DNA from: Geobacillus thermodenitrificans subsp. thermodenitrificans DSM 465
Lineage (GTDB): Bacteria > Bacillota > Bacilli > Bacillales > Anoxybacillaceae
Reading direction: 5' to 3'
Assembly (NCBI RefSeq): GCF_000496575.1
Contig: NZ_AYKT01000006.1
Location: 62,001-126,000, forward strand
DNA: 64,000 nt
Positions 8,769-18,016 of this stretch are shown in pieces. How positions within the stretch are numbered: the first letter of the stretch is position 1; every line of letters begins with the position of its first letter. Under the pieces are notes generated by a model. The model searched no databases, was not told the DNA's origin, and saw only the letters and a list, made by a program, of their open reading frames with translations. A program made the position numbers and the translations under genes.

Positions 8769-9361
8769 GGCTGTCTCGTCCCCCCTACAGACCGTTTTTC
8801 CTCAAGCTGAAGTGAAAGGAAGCGAATCATTTCCCAAGCGAGCAAACATGACGCGCTAATCGCTGTCACATCTAAAAAAGAAAACGAACCGAGCACGTAG
8901 TCAGGCCCCATCCGGTGAATGGCCGCAGCGTACACCGCTTCCCCTTGGCAACCACCGAGCGCCAAACAAAGAAGGCGGTCGACAAGACCACGGTGGAACA
9001 GGCAGCTGACGAGGGCGAGCCACCAAGCGAGCATCCACTGGCCATCGAACCAAATCCAAACTGGGTCAAACAAGGCAAGCAAACGGAAGGCGGTGTAAGC
9101 AAACGCCAATCCGGACGCCGATAACGCCATCAACAGCGGGTGGCACGGCCGCCGCTCGACCGCTGTGTAACAGGAAAAGAAAAAAAGCACAAAAAAGGAC
9201 AACGCCACATGAATAGAGCCAACTTCCACCGTCAACGAGGCCGAACTGATCATGAAAAGCGCAAACACCGCCAGTTTCGTGCGGACGGCGGTCTTTTTCA
9301 TAAAAAACGTTGCCACAAGCCATACCGACCAAAAAAAGAGATAAAAATACATCCCTTCCAT
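8765..9361 (-). CDS. yphA: YphA-family membrane protein
   Basis: A 198-residue, highly hydrophobic protein with about six predicted membrane helices, matching the YphA family that precedes the YIEGIA gene in Bacillus. Function is unknown. The start ATG at 9361 (MEGMYFYLFFW) follows AAGGGGTGG by 5 nt and agrees with B. subtilis YphA. An in-frame GTG at 9370 is too close to the ribosome site. It is the first gene of the overlapping yphA / YIEGIA / capping set. Confidence 0.8.
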   Translation of the reverse strand: MEGMYFYLFFWSVWLVATFFMKKTAVRTKLAVFALFMISSASLTVEVGSIHVALSFFVLFFFSCYTAVERRPCHPLLMALSASGLAFAYTAFRLLALFDPVWIWFDGQWMLAWWLALVSCLFHRGLVDRLLCLALGGCQGEAVYAAAIHRMGPDYVLGSFSFLDVTAISASCLLAWEMIRFLSLQLEEKRSVGGTRQP

Positions 9362-9461
9362 TTTTTCCACCCCTTATTATGTTCATTATGCCATTTTTTA
9401 TCCTCTTCTAACCGGCAAGACCGGCATATAGAGATGAATGACTGTTTTCCATTGTTAAACA

Positions 9462-9492
9462 TGCATAGAAAAACCATCGCCCGGTCATAGTA
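9462..9492 (+). promoter_or_regulatory. Candidate sigma-G/F-type promoter of ypzI
   Basis: TGCATA at 9462-9467 and CATAGTA at 9486-9492, separated by 18 nt, resemble the forespore pattern TGAATA-N17-18-CATACTA. The ypzI start lies about 36 nt downstream. Confidence 0.45.
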
Positions 9493-9527
9493 ACAAATGA
9501 TCATCACATAGAAAGGAGCGGGATTTG

Positions 9528-9662
9528 GTGGGAAAAGATCGGCAGGAGAAAAAGTTGAAACAGTCGCGGCAAGTTGAGTCAGACCGTGATCAGTCGCTTT
9601 CCTATAAAGGGGCAAGCCGGCTCGATACGCCGGAAGAGGCACGCGAACGGAACAGATCCTAA
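9528..9662 (+). CDS. ypzI: YpzI-family small protein
   Basis: A 44-residue, very hydrophilic protein starting (M)GKDRQEKKLKQSRQVE and containing DRDQSLSYKGASRLD. It matches the YpzI family of Bacillaceae. Function is unknown. The start is a GTG at 9528, 9 nt after AAAGGAG. It is transcribed against the neighbouring genes, with its own candidate forespore promoter and a hairpin after the stop. This gene is easily missed because of its length and start codon. Confidence 0.85.
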   Translation: MGKDRQEKKLKQSRQVESDRDQSLSYKGASRLDTPEEARERNRS

Positions 9663-9665
9663 AAA

Positions 9666-9695
9666 GGTTGGCCGCTTTTCGAGGCGGCCGGCTTT
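9666..9695 (+). terminator. Probable terminator of ypzI
   Basis: The hairpin GGCCGC/GCGGCC with an 8-nt loop begins 4 nt after the stop. The T tract that follows is short (CTTT). Confidence 0.5.
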
Positions 9696-9732
9696 GGATG
9701 AATCGCCAAAACTGTGGTTGGTGCTAATGTTC

Positions 9733-10835
9733 TTATTCTTGCGAAGCAACTGATGAGGAAGAAGTCCGCGGTTTCCGCCATTTGGCGACTAGCAGCAGAA
9801 ACAACGGAATAACCGTTTGCACGATCGTTAACTAAAAAGAGCCGGCTGTTTCTACAAAATGTGCGATGTCCATTAAATCATTCGCCGACCAAATGGAACA
9901 GAGCCACAATGTAAGCCTGAGCAAAAAAACAAGCGGCTGATGCTGAGAGATAGTTAGCCACTGAGCTGTTGCTAATGCAAGGACATAATAAAAGATGGAA
10001 ATTTTCATCCCCACCCCAAACCTCATGACAATCACCTCGACGTGCTCTAAAAAGATCCGCGATACTAATGTAGTGGACAGCATTCATCACCGGATACACA
10101 AAATCACCCGTAATATTTCCGAGCACAAAAAGAGTCATTACGTTGGCGACAAATAAGGTAAGCATAATTAAAATAACCGTGATGTTTCCCCACTTTTGCC
10201 CGCGATCCTCGTCAATGACATGCGGAAGCAAAAACGCCATTAAAAGCTTTTGCGGGGCTGCTGTGCCCATGATCGACGGCAAAAGCCTGTTTTCAAACAT
10301 CGACAACATATTTTTCGGATCGATATCCGGGAGCAGCAAAATCGCGATGAGCATCAGTAAAATCATGACGACAGGTACAAGAATTTGCGCCAGCCGCCCG
10401 AGCACGTGAATTCCGCTGCGGGCGACGACAGCACATCCCCCATCGTTCCCATCACGAAACTCATTGGCGCACGAACCAAAAAATGACCGACAATAAACTC
10501 CCCATATTCACGGATAGTAATTCCGGTAATATGAAAATAAAACAAAAAAGCAATCCGACTAGTTTTCCGAACACTTTCCTAAAATGTCTGCACTATATTC
10601 AATCGGCATTTTTTTCGGATAAAGACAGTGCAACTGAACAGACAGATGCACTGTCAAAAATCCGATGAGCGAAGTCCAAAACGGCGACATCCACATATCT
10701 TGCCTGGTGTGTTGAACCGTCCCCCCCTAGGACAAGCAGGATGGCTGTAGCAATAATGCTGGATACAGCAGCAACATCATGTACGGACGGAATTTTCCCC
10801 TTTTGCAATTGCCTTCCACTTCCTTGTCGTTCCAT
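9733..10835 (-). pseudogene. Decayed GerAB-type germinant receptor B subunit
   Basis: The stretch is homologous along its whole length to the intact B-subunit gene at 12320-13438. Shared strings include GRLAQILVPVV, LLPSIMG, LMAFLLPHVIDE, ISIADL, WSANDL and, near the end, TVIPLFLLLVAKWR. The reading frame breaks at least four times: near 10790, 10560, 10410 and 10050, and again near 9840. A short internal deletion replaces the SWFSECF segment. It ends with an intact-looking stop at 9733. Its 1.1-kb length equals that of the intact copy, so it is a full-length relic. It lies directly after the D-like subunit gene, at the end of the operon. Confidence 0.9.
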
Positions 10836-10861
10836 GTTTGTTCCGTACAAATTAAGCGTTT

Positions 10862-11089
10862 TTACTTTTCTAACATTTTCCCGAAGGGACGGAACAAACG
10901 ATCCACTGCTTGCGTCGGTCCGGGAAGATCTGGATTCACCATTAATATGACTCCCAACAGCATAGCCAGGCAAAGCAAAATAGCGACAGCTGCCTTCTCC
11001 TTTTTGTACTCCCGCTCAAGCCGAGACCATTCGTACCACCAAATCAGCCCGACAATGATAAGCATCCCGACGACTAACCATGCTTTCAT
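10862..11089 (-). CDS. Small two-helix protein, germinant-receptor D-subunit type
   Basis: A 75-residue protein with two membrane helices (about 3-18 and 34-52) separated by a charged stretch (SRLEREYKKEK). Small two-helix D proteins encoded in or beside gerA-type operons are known in Bacillus and modulate receptor function. Position and size fit that class. The start ATGA at 11089 overlaps the stop of the C-subunit gene by 4 nt, so it is translated as part of the operon. Assignment rests on size, topology and context rather than a motif. Confidence 0.7.
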   Translation of the reverse strand: MKAWLVVGMLIIVGLIWWYEWSRLEREYKKEKAAVAILLCLAMLLGVILMVNPDLPGPTQAVDRLFRPFGKMLEK

Positions 11090-12282
11090 TCTTTCACCTC
11101 TTGTTCTGGCACACCTTGCGGAGGGAAATTCATTCCCGGCCGGCGCACTTTCACCGTTATGTTCAATTCTACAGGCAAATCAGGAAATACATCGTTCCAA
11201 CGTTTTTTCAGATGGCGCCAACGCGATGGATATTTTTTATGAATCGCGTCAGCAAAACCGAACACATCAACTTTCATGTCTTTCTGCAGCTGATCCAGGG
11301 CGCTTCTCATTCGTCGTTTTATATCTTTTTCCAGCTCTGTTTCGATGCGCTGAATATTTCTTTCACTTAATAAATCGAGTTTTGTTCCATTTAATATAAT
11401 GTCATGTTCCGATGTGACATTGACGATAATCTTCCATCTCCCTTTCTCATGCTTCGGTGTGATATCAGTATGCGCGCGGATCATTCGCGATGTAATATTT
11501 CCTCTTTCTCCTGGAACCCTCGCCGTCACATGCGCCAGTTTGATTTCGTCGCGAATCCATAACACGCCGCGCGTTATATAATCGTCAATCTGTCCGATCA
11601 TTCGATCTTTCTTAAAAACCGCCGTACTGTAAATAAAGGGGATCGTCTCTATTTCTTTCTTTCCTTTTGGAGGTGGCAACACTTTCACCATCGGCAGCAA
11701 CACCGTTTCTGCTTCGCTGTTTAGCGTTTGCAACGTTTCTTTCGCCGTTTTCCGCATCAATGTTCTTGATTCCGCCATTTCCCTTAGCACTTCCGATGCA
11801 CTTTGTTCAATCGGGGGAATGAGTTCGAGCATACTTTTCGCCGATCCTTTGCCGACAAACACATTACAGCGAGTACGGGTTTGTGGATGGCGAATCAAAA
11901 AGTCGAGATGCTCACGAATGCCCACTTTCGCTGCCTGTTCACCGAATATGACGATCTTCATATGCCCCCAAAACAAGCGGCGGGGCAACCGCTCCTGCAA
12001 TTGGGCAATGGCGTCAGCGATTGTCACGCCTGTCCCTGACCGAATGATTGTTTCTTCTTTGTCACCGCCTGTCCCCCCCATTTGTCCACTCCCGATCACC
12101 CGAGGCACGGCTATCTCTACTGTCAGTCTAATGTTTCCGTTTTTCACCCGATCAATGCCGATTCCGAGCACGATCGCAATGTCGTTAATTTCCTCCCGGT
12201 CCCAACAGCCACCGAGTATGACGACATTGATGCTGACTAGAAGAAAAACAAGTGCTCGTCTCACTTTTTTCCCGATCGCCAA
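11086..12282 (-). CDS. GerAC-type germinant receptor C subunit (lipoprotein)
   Basis: A 398-residue lipoprotein of the Ger(x)C family, one of three subunits of the nutrient germinant receptor in the spore inner membrane. The signal peptide ends in LGGC with the lipid-bearing Cys near residue 26, followed by the typical WDREEINDIAIVLGIGID. The start is a TTG at 12282, 6 nt after AAGGGTGA; no ATG lies nearby. It follows the B subunit by 37 nt. Confidence 0.92.
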   Translation of the reverse strand: MAIGKKVRRALVFLLVSINVVILGGCWDREEINDIAIVLGIGIDRVKNGNIRLTVEIAVPRVIGSGQMGGTGGDKEETIIRSGTGVTIADAIAQLQERLPRRLFWGHMKIVIFGEQAAKVGIREHLDFLIRHPQTRTRCNVFVGKGSAKSMLELIPPIEQSASEVLREMAESRTLMRKTAKETLQTLNSEAETVLLPMVKVLPPPKGKKEIETIPFIYSTAVFKKDRMIGQIDDYITRGVLWIRDEIKLAHVTARVPGERGNITSRMIRAHTDITPKHEKGRWKIIVNVTSEHDIILNGTKLDLLSERNIQRIETELEKDIKRRMRSALDQLQKDMKVDVFGFADAIHKKYPSRWRHLKKRWNDVFPDLPVELNITVKVRRPGMNFPPQGVPEQEVKE

Positions 12283-12319
12283 GGCAGTTCACCCTTTTTT
12301 TGCTTAATAGCAGTGGACG

Positions 12320-13438
12320 TTATTTTCTTTCTTGGTGTGAAACAGCCGGCTGCGGGGACGCAGCCCGATTTCGCCATTTCGCCACTAACAGGAGAAACAA
12401 CGGAATGACGGTTTGCACAAATGACAAGTAAAACGAGCCGGTTGTCCCTAGAAAATGGGTCAGCTCCACTAAATCATTTGCCGACCAGTTAGAAAGCAAA
12501 CATAAAAGCAACCCGACAGAAAAGACGAGCGGCTCGTATTGGGATAAGTTCAACCACCGGGCTAAGCCAGTCACAAGAGCATAATAAAAGACCGAAATTT
12601 TCAAAAATACACCGACGACCCAAAGCGCCATGACGACCACCTCGACATGCTCCAAAAAATCAGCGATGCTAATATACCGGACGACACTGATCACCGGATA
12701 TACAAAGCTGGCAGTAATGTTTCCAAACACGAAGAGGGTCGCCAAATTCGTGAAAAATAATGTCAACATAATCGATACAACCGCGATGTTTCCCCATCTC
12801 CGTCCATGATTTTCATCGATGACATGCGGAAGCAAAAATGCCATTAAAAAGCATTCGCTAAACCAGCTTTGCGGGGTTGCTGCGCCCATGATCGACGGCA
12901 AAAGCCCGTTTTCAAACATCGGAAACATATTTTCCAGCTCGATATCCGGAAACACCAAAATAACAATGATAGTTAACAACAAGATGACAACGGGCACGAG
13001 AATTTGTGCCAGTCTCCCAAGCACAGCAATCCCACTGCGAACGGCAACAGCACAAACAAACACCATCGCTCCCATCACAAAGTCAATTGGCGTGCGAAAC
13101 AAAAAGTTACCGACGACAAACTCTCCGTATTCGCGGATAATAATCGCGGTGACATGAAAATAAAAAAATAACAAAAGCAAGCCGATGAACTTGCCGAAAA
13201 ACGGACCAGCGATATCCACGCTATATTCAATCGGTGTTTTTTTTGGATAAAGCCGGTACAACTGAACGGTGATGTGCACCGTCAAAAAGCCGATAAGCGA
13301 AGCCCAAATCGGCGATAGCCACATATCTTGCTGGGCATGTTGAGCCGTCACCCCTGGGACAAGGAGAATGGCAGTAGCGGTAATAGCCGGATACAGCAAC
13401 ATCATCATCTGCACGGACGTGATTTTTTCATTTTCCAT
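12320..13438 (-). CDS. GerAB-type germinant receptor B subunit
   Basis: A 372-residue integral membrane protein of the spore germination permease family (APC superfamily-like), with about ten membrane helices. B subunits determine nutrient recognition. It begins MENEKITSVQMMMLLYPAI, typical of the family. The ATG at 13438 follows AAGGAG. It lies between the A and C subunit genes. A broken second copy lies 1.5 kb downstream (9733-10835). Confidence 0.93.
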   Translation of the reverse strand: MENEKITSVQMMMLLYPAITATAILLVPGVTAQHAQQDMWLSPIWASLIGFLTVHITVQLYRLYPKKTPIEYSVDIAGPFFGKFIGLLLLFFYFHVTAIIIREYGEFVVGNFLFRTPIDFVMGAMVFVCAVAVRSGIAVLGRLAQILVPVVILLLTIIVILVFPDIELENMFPMFENGLLPSIMGAATPQSWFSECFLMAFLLPHVIDENHGRRWGNIAVVSIMLTLFFTNLATLFVFGNITASFVYPVISVVRYISIADFLEHVEVVVMALWVVGVFLKISVFYYALVTGLARWLNLSQYEPLVFSVGLLLCLLSNWSANDLVELTHFLGTTGSFYLSFVQTVIPLFLLLVAKWRNRAASPQPAVSHQERK

Positions 13439-13451
13439 CCTCTTTCACTCC

Positions 13452-14996
13452 TTAGCTTTGACGGTTATTCCTCCTCCGCTCATTTATGCGTGGACGAGCG
13501 TTCAGCTTCCACCACGGAGTGCGGGTAAGGACATCTTTTGCTTGATGCTCCATGTTAGGGACGTGAGCATTCAAATACGGAACGCCAAGAGAGCGAAGGG
13601 AAGCCATATGTATCAGAATCAACAGCAGTCCGAGCATAATCCCAAGCAGCCCAAGCGACCCGGCTAAAAACATCATCGGGAAGCGCAACATTCTCAATGC
13701 AATCCCGGCCGTAAACCGCGGGATCGTAAACGAAGCGATACCCGTCAGCGCTACAATCATAATCATCGGCGCGGAGACAAGACCGGCCTGAACCGCTGCC
13801 TGGCCGATGACGAGCGCCCCGACGATACTCACCGCCGCCCCTGTCTGTTTTGGGAGTCGCACGCCGGCTTCACGCAACGCTTCAAATACGACTTCCATTA
13901 TTAGCGCCTCAACGAGCGCCGGGAAAGGTATGCGTTCCCGCGAAGCAGCCACCGTTAATAAAAGGGTCGTCGGGATCATTTCTTGGTGAAACGTCAAAAT
14001 GGCGATATACGCGGACGGCAACAAGAGCGAAATCAAGAGAAACAAATACCGCAACCAACGAATGAGCGCGCTGATCAGCGCGCGCTGATAATAATCTTCG
14101 CTAGATTGGATCAAAGAATAAAACGAAACCGGCATCACCAACACAAACGGGCTGCCATCCTGCATGATGACAATGCGCCCTTCAAGCAAATTGGCAATCG
14201 CCACATCCGGCCGCTCCGTGTTTAATACTTGCGGAAACGGCGAGTACGGATGATCTTCAATCAGCTCTTCGATATACCCGCTTTCAAGCACGCCGTCCAA
14301 TTCAATGCGCTGAAGCCGTTTTTCCGCTTCCGTGACAAATGCCTCAGGAGTGATGCCTTCCATATAACAAATCACGACTTGTGTTTTTATATACTTGCCT
14401 AAGGTGACTGATTTCGTTTTTAATAGCGGGCTGCGGATTCGGCGTCGCAATAAGGAAAGGTTCGTTTCCAATGATTCAATAAATCCTTCACGCGGGCCTC
14501 TGATCACCGATTCGGCTATCGGCTCTTCAATCGGCCGTTTTTCCCATTCGGACAATCCTAAAGCGAATCCTTCGCTTTGTCCATCAATCAACAGCACCGG
14601 ACTTCCAGCGGCGATATACTGAACGCACTCGCCAATCGTTTGTACCTTGTTGACTTTCGCAACGGTCAATTGTTGCTCGAGAAGGCTCGTCGCATTCAGC
14701 TGTTCGGTAGGCGACGCGCCTTGCCTACTGTCTGAATTCTTCTCCATCAACGGACGAAGCACATTTTCATTCATTTCTTCCATATTGGCGAGCCCGTTGA
14801 TATAAATTAAAACGGCGCTTGTATGCCCACCGATTTTAAAAGAACGGAAGATGACATCGATGCAGTCTCTATAAATATTCTGTATTTTTTGTAAATTATC
14901 ATTCATGTTGACCGCTAGGGCGTCTTGCGTTCCGCTTGGCTTTGTCACCGCTGGCTGCGACGGACGGCCCTTTTTCCCTCTTTGAAAAAAACGCAT
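13452..14996 (-). CDS. GerAA-type germinant receptor A subunit
   Basis: A 514-residue protein of the GerA family: a soluble N-terminal part (about 1-300) and a C-terminal part with four to five membrane helices. Conserved stretches include LLIDG near 145, the segment ending PDVAIANLLEGRIVIMQDGSPF, and the LPSAYIAILTFHQEMIP motif. The ATG at 14996 (MRFFQRGKKG) follows GAGGGGG. The upstream in-frame ATG at 15026 has no ribosome site. It is the first gene of the operon A-B-C-D. I saw no clear sigma-G promoter in the first 100 nt upstream. Confidence 0.93.
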   Translation of the reverse strand: MRFFQRGKKGRPSQPAVTKPSGTQDALAVNMNDNLQKIQNIYRDCIDVIFRSFKIGGHTSAVLIYINGLANMEEMNENVLRPLMEKNSDSRQGASPTEQLNATSLLEQQLTVAKVNKVQTIGECVQYIAAGSPVLLIDGQSEGFALGLSEWEKRPIEEPIAESVIRGPREGFIESLETNLSLLRRRIRSPLLKTKSVTLGKYIKTQVVICYMEGITPEAFVTEAEKRLQRIELDGVLESGYIEELIEDHPYSPFPQVLNTERPDVAIANLLEGRIVIMQDGSPFVLVMPVSFYSLIQSSEDYYQRALISALIRWLRYLFLLISLLLPSAYIAILTFHQEMIPTTLLLTVAASRERIPFPALVEALIMEVVFEALREAGVRLPKQTGAAVSIVGALVIGQAAVQAGLVSAPMIMIVALTGIASFTIPRFTAGIALRMLRFPMMFLAGSLGLLGIMLGLLLILIHMASLRSLGVPYLNAHVPNMEHQAKDVLTRTPWWKLNARPRINERRRNNRQS

Positions 14997-15302
14997 GCTG
15001 TTCCCCCTCTTCCTCGCTGTGCACATGTTTTATTTATAAGACTGTTGATTTCGTAATCCATCCCCTTTTCAAAGCAGGAAATCTTGTGAACTCTGTTTTA
15101 TGTCGTGTTGCGAAGCTGTTGATTGGTCCGAAACAGCTATTTTTCGTCAGTCTTTTATAGAATTGCCGTTTTTAAATGAAAATATAATGGTCACTTCAAA
15201 GCTAAGATTCACTTTCCCCTCCACTTTCCTTTTGCTTGGAAGCAGAGATCTCTCGATTGAGAGGGCAAAAAGCGTGCTCTCTTTATTCGTGTTCGACAGA
15301 TA
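14997..15302. other. Intergenic region upstream of the ger operon
   Basis: About 300 bp, more AT-rich than the flanking genes. It must hold the ger operon promoter. A weak TGAATC-N16-CATTATA pattern on the minus strand (-10 at 15189-15183) is possible but lies 190 nt from the start. No gene is supported. Confidence 0.5.
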
Positions 15303-15348
15303 AAACAAAAACCTCATCTTGATGGCAAATGCCATCAAGATGAGGTTG
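15303..15348 (-). terminator. Rho-independent terminator of ypfD
   Basis: A long perfect stem (AACCTCATCTTGATGGCA with its complement, short loop) with a TTTTTGTTTT tail on the minus strand, 13 nt past the ypfD stop. Confidence 0.9.
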
Positions 15349-15360
15349 CTTGACGGTTCA

Positions 15361-16524
15361 TTATTTTAATTTTTTCAGCTGTTCGCCGATGACTTCGCCG
15401 AGCTGGAAGCCGCGCGTTTCCGCCACTTTCGTATATTGGCTGTAATCCTCCGCCGGCGCAGCTGTTTCTTCTTCAAGCAGCGCGCGGATGCTTAAGGAAA
15501 TGCGGTGCTCAGCCTCGTTGACATCGAGCACTTTCGCTTTCACTTCATCGCCTTCCTTCAGGACTTCATGCGGTGAGCCGATGCGGCGGTTGGCGATTTG
15601 CGACACGTGAACCAATCCTTCGACACCCGGGAAAATTTCCACAAACGCACCGAATGAGGCGAGCCGCTTCACAGTCCCAGTGACGACATCACCCGGTTTT
15701 ACTTTTTCGCTGATACCTTCCCATGGACCCGGCAACGCTTCTTTGATCGACAGCGACAGACGACCTTGTTCCGGGTCGACAGCCAACACCTTCACTTTTA
15801 CCGCATCGCCTTCTTTCACCACCTCAGACGGATGGGCGACACGCGTATGAGAAAGCTGGGAAATATGTACGAGTCCGTCAAACCCGCCGACATCGACAAA
15901 GACGCCGAAATCGGCAATGCGGCGGACGACGCCATCCAGCACTTGCCCCGCCTCAAGACGGGAAAGCAGTTCTTTTTGCTGCCGCTCTTGCTCTTCCTCA
16001 ACGACCGCTCGATGCGATAAAATGACGCGGTTTTTCTCGCGGTCGAGTTCAACGACTTTGACCGTGAGCGTTTTTCCTTTGTAATCAGAAAAATCTTCGA
16101 CATAGTATGGTTCAACAAGCGAGGCCGGGATAAAGCCACGCACACCGACGTCGGCGACAAGCCCACCTTTAACGATGTCTTTCACAACCGTTTCGAACGT
16201 TTCGCCGCTCGCGAACTTGCGCTCAAGCTCCTCCCACGCCCGTTCGGCATCGACAGCTTTCTTTGATAAAATGAGCAGCCCTTCTTCCCCATCTTTGCCT
16301 TCTTCCACTTTTTTCACTTTAGCCGTCACTTCATCGCCGACCGCGACAGCATCGCTCGGTTTCTCGATATGCAAGTTTGACAGCTCGCTGATCGGAATGA
16401 TGCCGCTTTGTTTGCTGTTTTCCACCTCAACAAGCACTTGTTTGTCTTCGAGCTTTACCACTTTGCCGCGGACAATATCGTCCACCCCATACACATTCAC
16501 TTGTACATTCATCTCTTCTGTCAT
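15361..16524 (-). CDS. ypfD: 30S ribosomal protein S1 homologue, four S1 domains
   Basis: A 387-residue RNA-binding protein with four S1 domains (about 16-87, 105-172, 190-259 and 276-345), the short form typical of Bacillales. Clear S1 signatures include GLVHISQLS and GLVHVSQIA. In B. subtilis the homologue is not essential and is only loosely ribosome-bound. The ATG at 16524 follows GAAGGAGGGG. It is preceded by the plsC-cmk pair and ended by a strong terminator. Confidence 0.93.
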   Translation of the reverse strand: MTEEMNVQVNVYGVDDIVRGKVVKLEDKQVLVEVENSKQSGIIPISELSNLHIEKPSDAVAVGDEVTAKVKKVEEGKDGEEGLLILSKKAVDAERAWEELERKFASGETFETVVKDIVKGGLVADVGVRGFIPASLVEPYYVEDFSDYKGKTLTVKVVELDREKNRVILSHRAVVEEEQERQQKELLSRLEAGQVLDGVVRRIADFGVFVDVGGFDGLVHISQLSHTRVAHPSEVVKEGDAVKVKVLAVDPEQGRLSLSIKEALPGPWEGISEKVKPGDVVTGTVKRLASFGAFVEIFPGVEGLVHVSQIANRRIGSPHEVLKEGDEVKAKVLDVNEAEHRISLSIRALLEEETAAPAEDYSQYTKVAETRGFQLGEVIGEQLKKLK

Positions 16525-16662
16525 CGTAAAACCCCTCCTTCATCGACTGACCATCCTGCAAAAGCGCGCCTCGCGCCGAGGCCGCGGCCGGCTGTCGGCA
16601 AAAATAAGGACGCTTTTCTAGTTAGTATACCATATTTTCTCAATCAACATGTACTATAATGC

Positions 16663-17250
16663 TTATCGATGTTGTTCAAGCAGCTGGCGGATATGATCCA
16701 TGATATAATCGGCCGCTTCTTCCGGACTGGCCTTCCGCTCACGAAGCGGCGCCATATCAATTGGCGCCCCGTATACGACTTTGAGCGGCACAAACGGCCG
16801 ATACGGACCGATGATCGCGCATGGGACGACAGCTGCATCGGTGCGCAAGGCGAAAAAACCGACGCCAGGCAGCGCCCGTTTCAGACGCCCGTCTTTGCTG
16901 CGCGTTCCTTCAGGAAAAATGCCGAGCACCTCTCCTTGTTTCAGCACCTCAATCCCTGTGCGCAGCGCCTGACGGTCGCTCATGCCACGTTTAACCGGAA
17001 AAGCGTGCAAGCTTTTGACGAGCGTTTTCACCACTGGGGTGCGAAACAATTCTTCTTTCGCCATAAACCGGATCGGCCGCGGTGCTGTAATGCCGACGAT
17101 CGGCGGATCTAAGTTGCTGATATGGTTGGCGCACAGAAGCACCGCTCCTTCTTTTGGAAATTGCTCAACCCCGGTAACTTGAATGCGGTACAAAGGGGTT
17201 AATATGCTTTTTACCACTCCTTTGGCCAACGAATAAAAATCCACCCTCAT
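16663..17250 (-). CDS. plsC: 1-acyl-sn-glycerol-3-phosphate acyltransferase
   Basis: A 195-residue PlsC-type enzyme that would acylate lysophosphatidic acid to phosphatidic acid at the membrane. The catalytic HX4D motif is NHISNLDPP, with His43 and Asp48, and the substrate motif is [10 protein letters not shown] near 114-123. The start ATGA at 17250 overlaps the cmk stop by 4 nt, showing translational coupling with cmk. This arrangement is common in Firmicutes. Confidence 0.9.
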   Translation of the reverse strand: MRVDFYSLAKGVVKSILTPLYRIQVTGVEQFPKEGAVLLCANHISNLDPPIVGITAPRPIRFMAKEELFRTPVVKTLVKSLHAFPVKRGMSDRQALRTGIEVLKQGEVLGIFPEGTRSKDGRLKRALPGVGFFALRTDAAVVPCAIIGPYRPFVPLKVVYGAPIDMAPLRERKASPEEAADYIMDHIRQLLEQHR

Positions 17251-17921
17251 CCAATCCTTTCGTTGACAATTTCCATAATGCGCGCCGCCACTTCCTCGAC
17301 CGTCAGCGACGTCGTATCAATTTCTACCGCATCCGGCGCCTTGCGAAGCGGCGCTGTTTCTCGCTCTGAGTCGATCCGGTCGCGGTGAGCGATCTCTTCT
17401 TTTAGCTTTTCGAGATCAGACGGAAAGCCGCGGGCGATATTTTCTTCATGCCGGCGCCGCGCACGCTCCTCGACCGAGGCTTTCAAGAAAATTTTCACCT
17501 CAGCATTCGGCAGTACGTTCGTCCCGATATCGCGCCCGTCCATAACAACACCGCCCCCTTCGGCCAAGGCGCGTTGGCGAGCAACCATCTCCTCGCGCAC
17601 AAGCGGGTGCTTCGCAACAAACGACACCGCATTCGTCACCGCCTCGCCGCGAATAATATCGGTGACGTCTTCACCGTTCACGAATACGAGTTGCCCTTGC
17701 GGTGATGGCTTCAGTTCAATCGATGTATCACCAAGCAATGACAGCAGCGCCTGTTCATCATGGATGTCAACACCGCATTGAAGCGCCCGGTACGTTAACG
17801 CACGGTACATCGCACCGGTATCGATATATACATAGGAAAGGCGGTTGGCAATGAGTTTAGCGACCGTACTTTTTCCTGCTGCCGCAGGTCCATCGATCGC
17901 GATGCAAATTCGTCGTTCCAT
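17247..17921 (-). CDS. cmk: (d)CMP kinase
   Basis: Cmk phosphorylates CMP and dCMP to the diphosphates. The 224-residue protein has the P-loop [11 protein letters not shown] at 9-19. Other family motifs are [13 protein letters not shown] near 31-43, [13 protein letters not shown] near 127-139 and a lid rich in Arg. The ATG at 17921 follows AGGAGGAG. It is the promoter-proximal gene of a cmk-plsC pair. Confidence 0.96.
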   Translation of the reverse strand: MERRICIAIDGPAAAGKSTVAKLIANRLSYVYIDTGAMYRALTYRALQCGVDIHDEQALLSLLGDTSIELKPSPQGQLVFVNGEDVTDIIRGEAVTNAVSFVAKHPLVREEMVARQRALAEGGGVVMDGRDIGTNVLPNAEVKIFLKASVEERARRRHEENIARGFPSDLEKLKEEIAHRDRIDSERETAPLRKAPDAVEIDTTSLTVEEVAARIMEIVNERIG

Positions 17922-17959
17922 AACTCCTCCTGCTTCATCGAATCATGTAATGACTGCAC

Positions 17960-17987
17960 AAAGAAAAATGCAGGAAAACCCTGCATG
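17960..17987 (-). terminator. Rho-independent terminator of ypfA-ypfB
   Basis: ATGCAGG-GTTTT-CCTGCAT followed by TTTTCTTTG on the minus strand, 30 nt past the ypfB stop. Confidence 0.82.
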
Positions 17988-18016
17988 TTCTCATATTCAT
18001 TGTATCATATTTGCCG

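Noticed and set aside
10779-11399. 206-codon plus-strand frame opposite the ger operon end
   Set aside because: It spans the pseudogene, the D-like gene and the C-subunit gene on the other strand. It shows no family features.
15147-15338. 63-codon minus-strand frame upstream of the ger operon
   Set aside because: It starts inside the ypfD terminator hairpin and has no ribosome site. It looks like AT-rich chance coding.
16560-16625. GC-rich inverted sequence upstream of ypfD
   Set aside because: Arms are short and imperfect, with no T tract. I could not assign a terminator or leader role.
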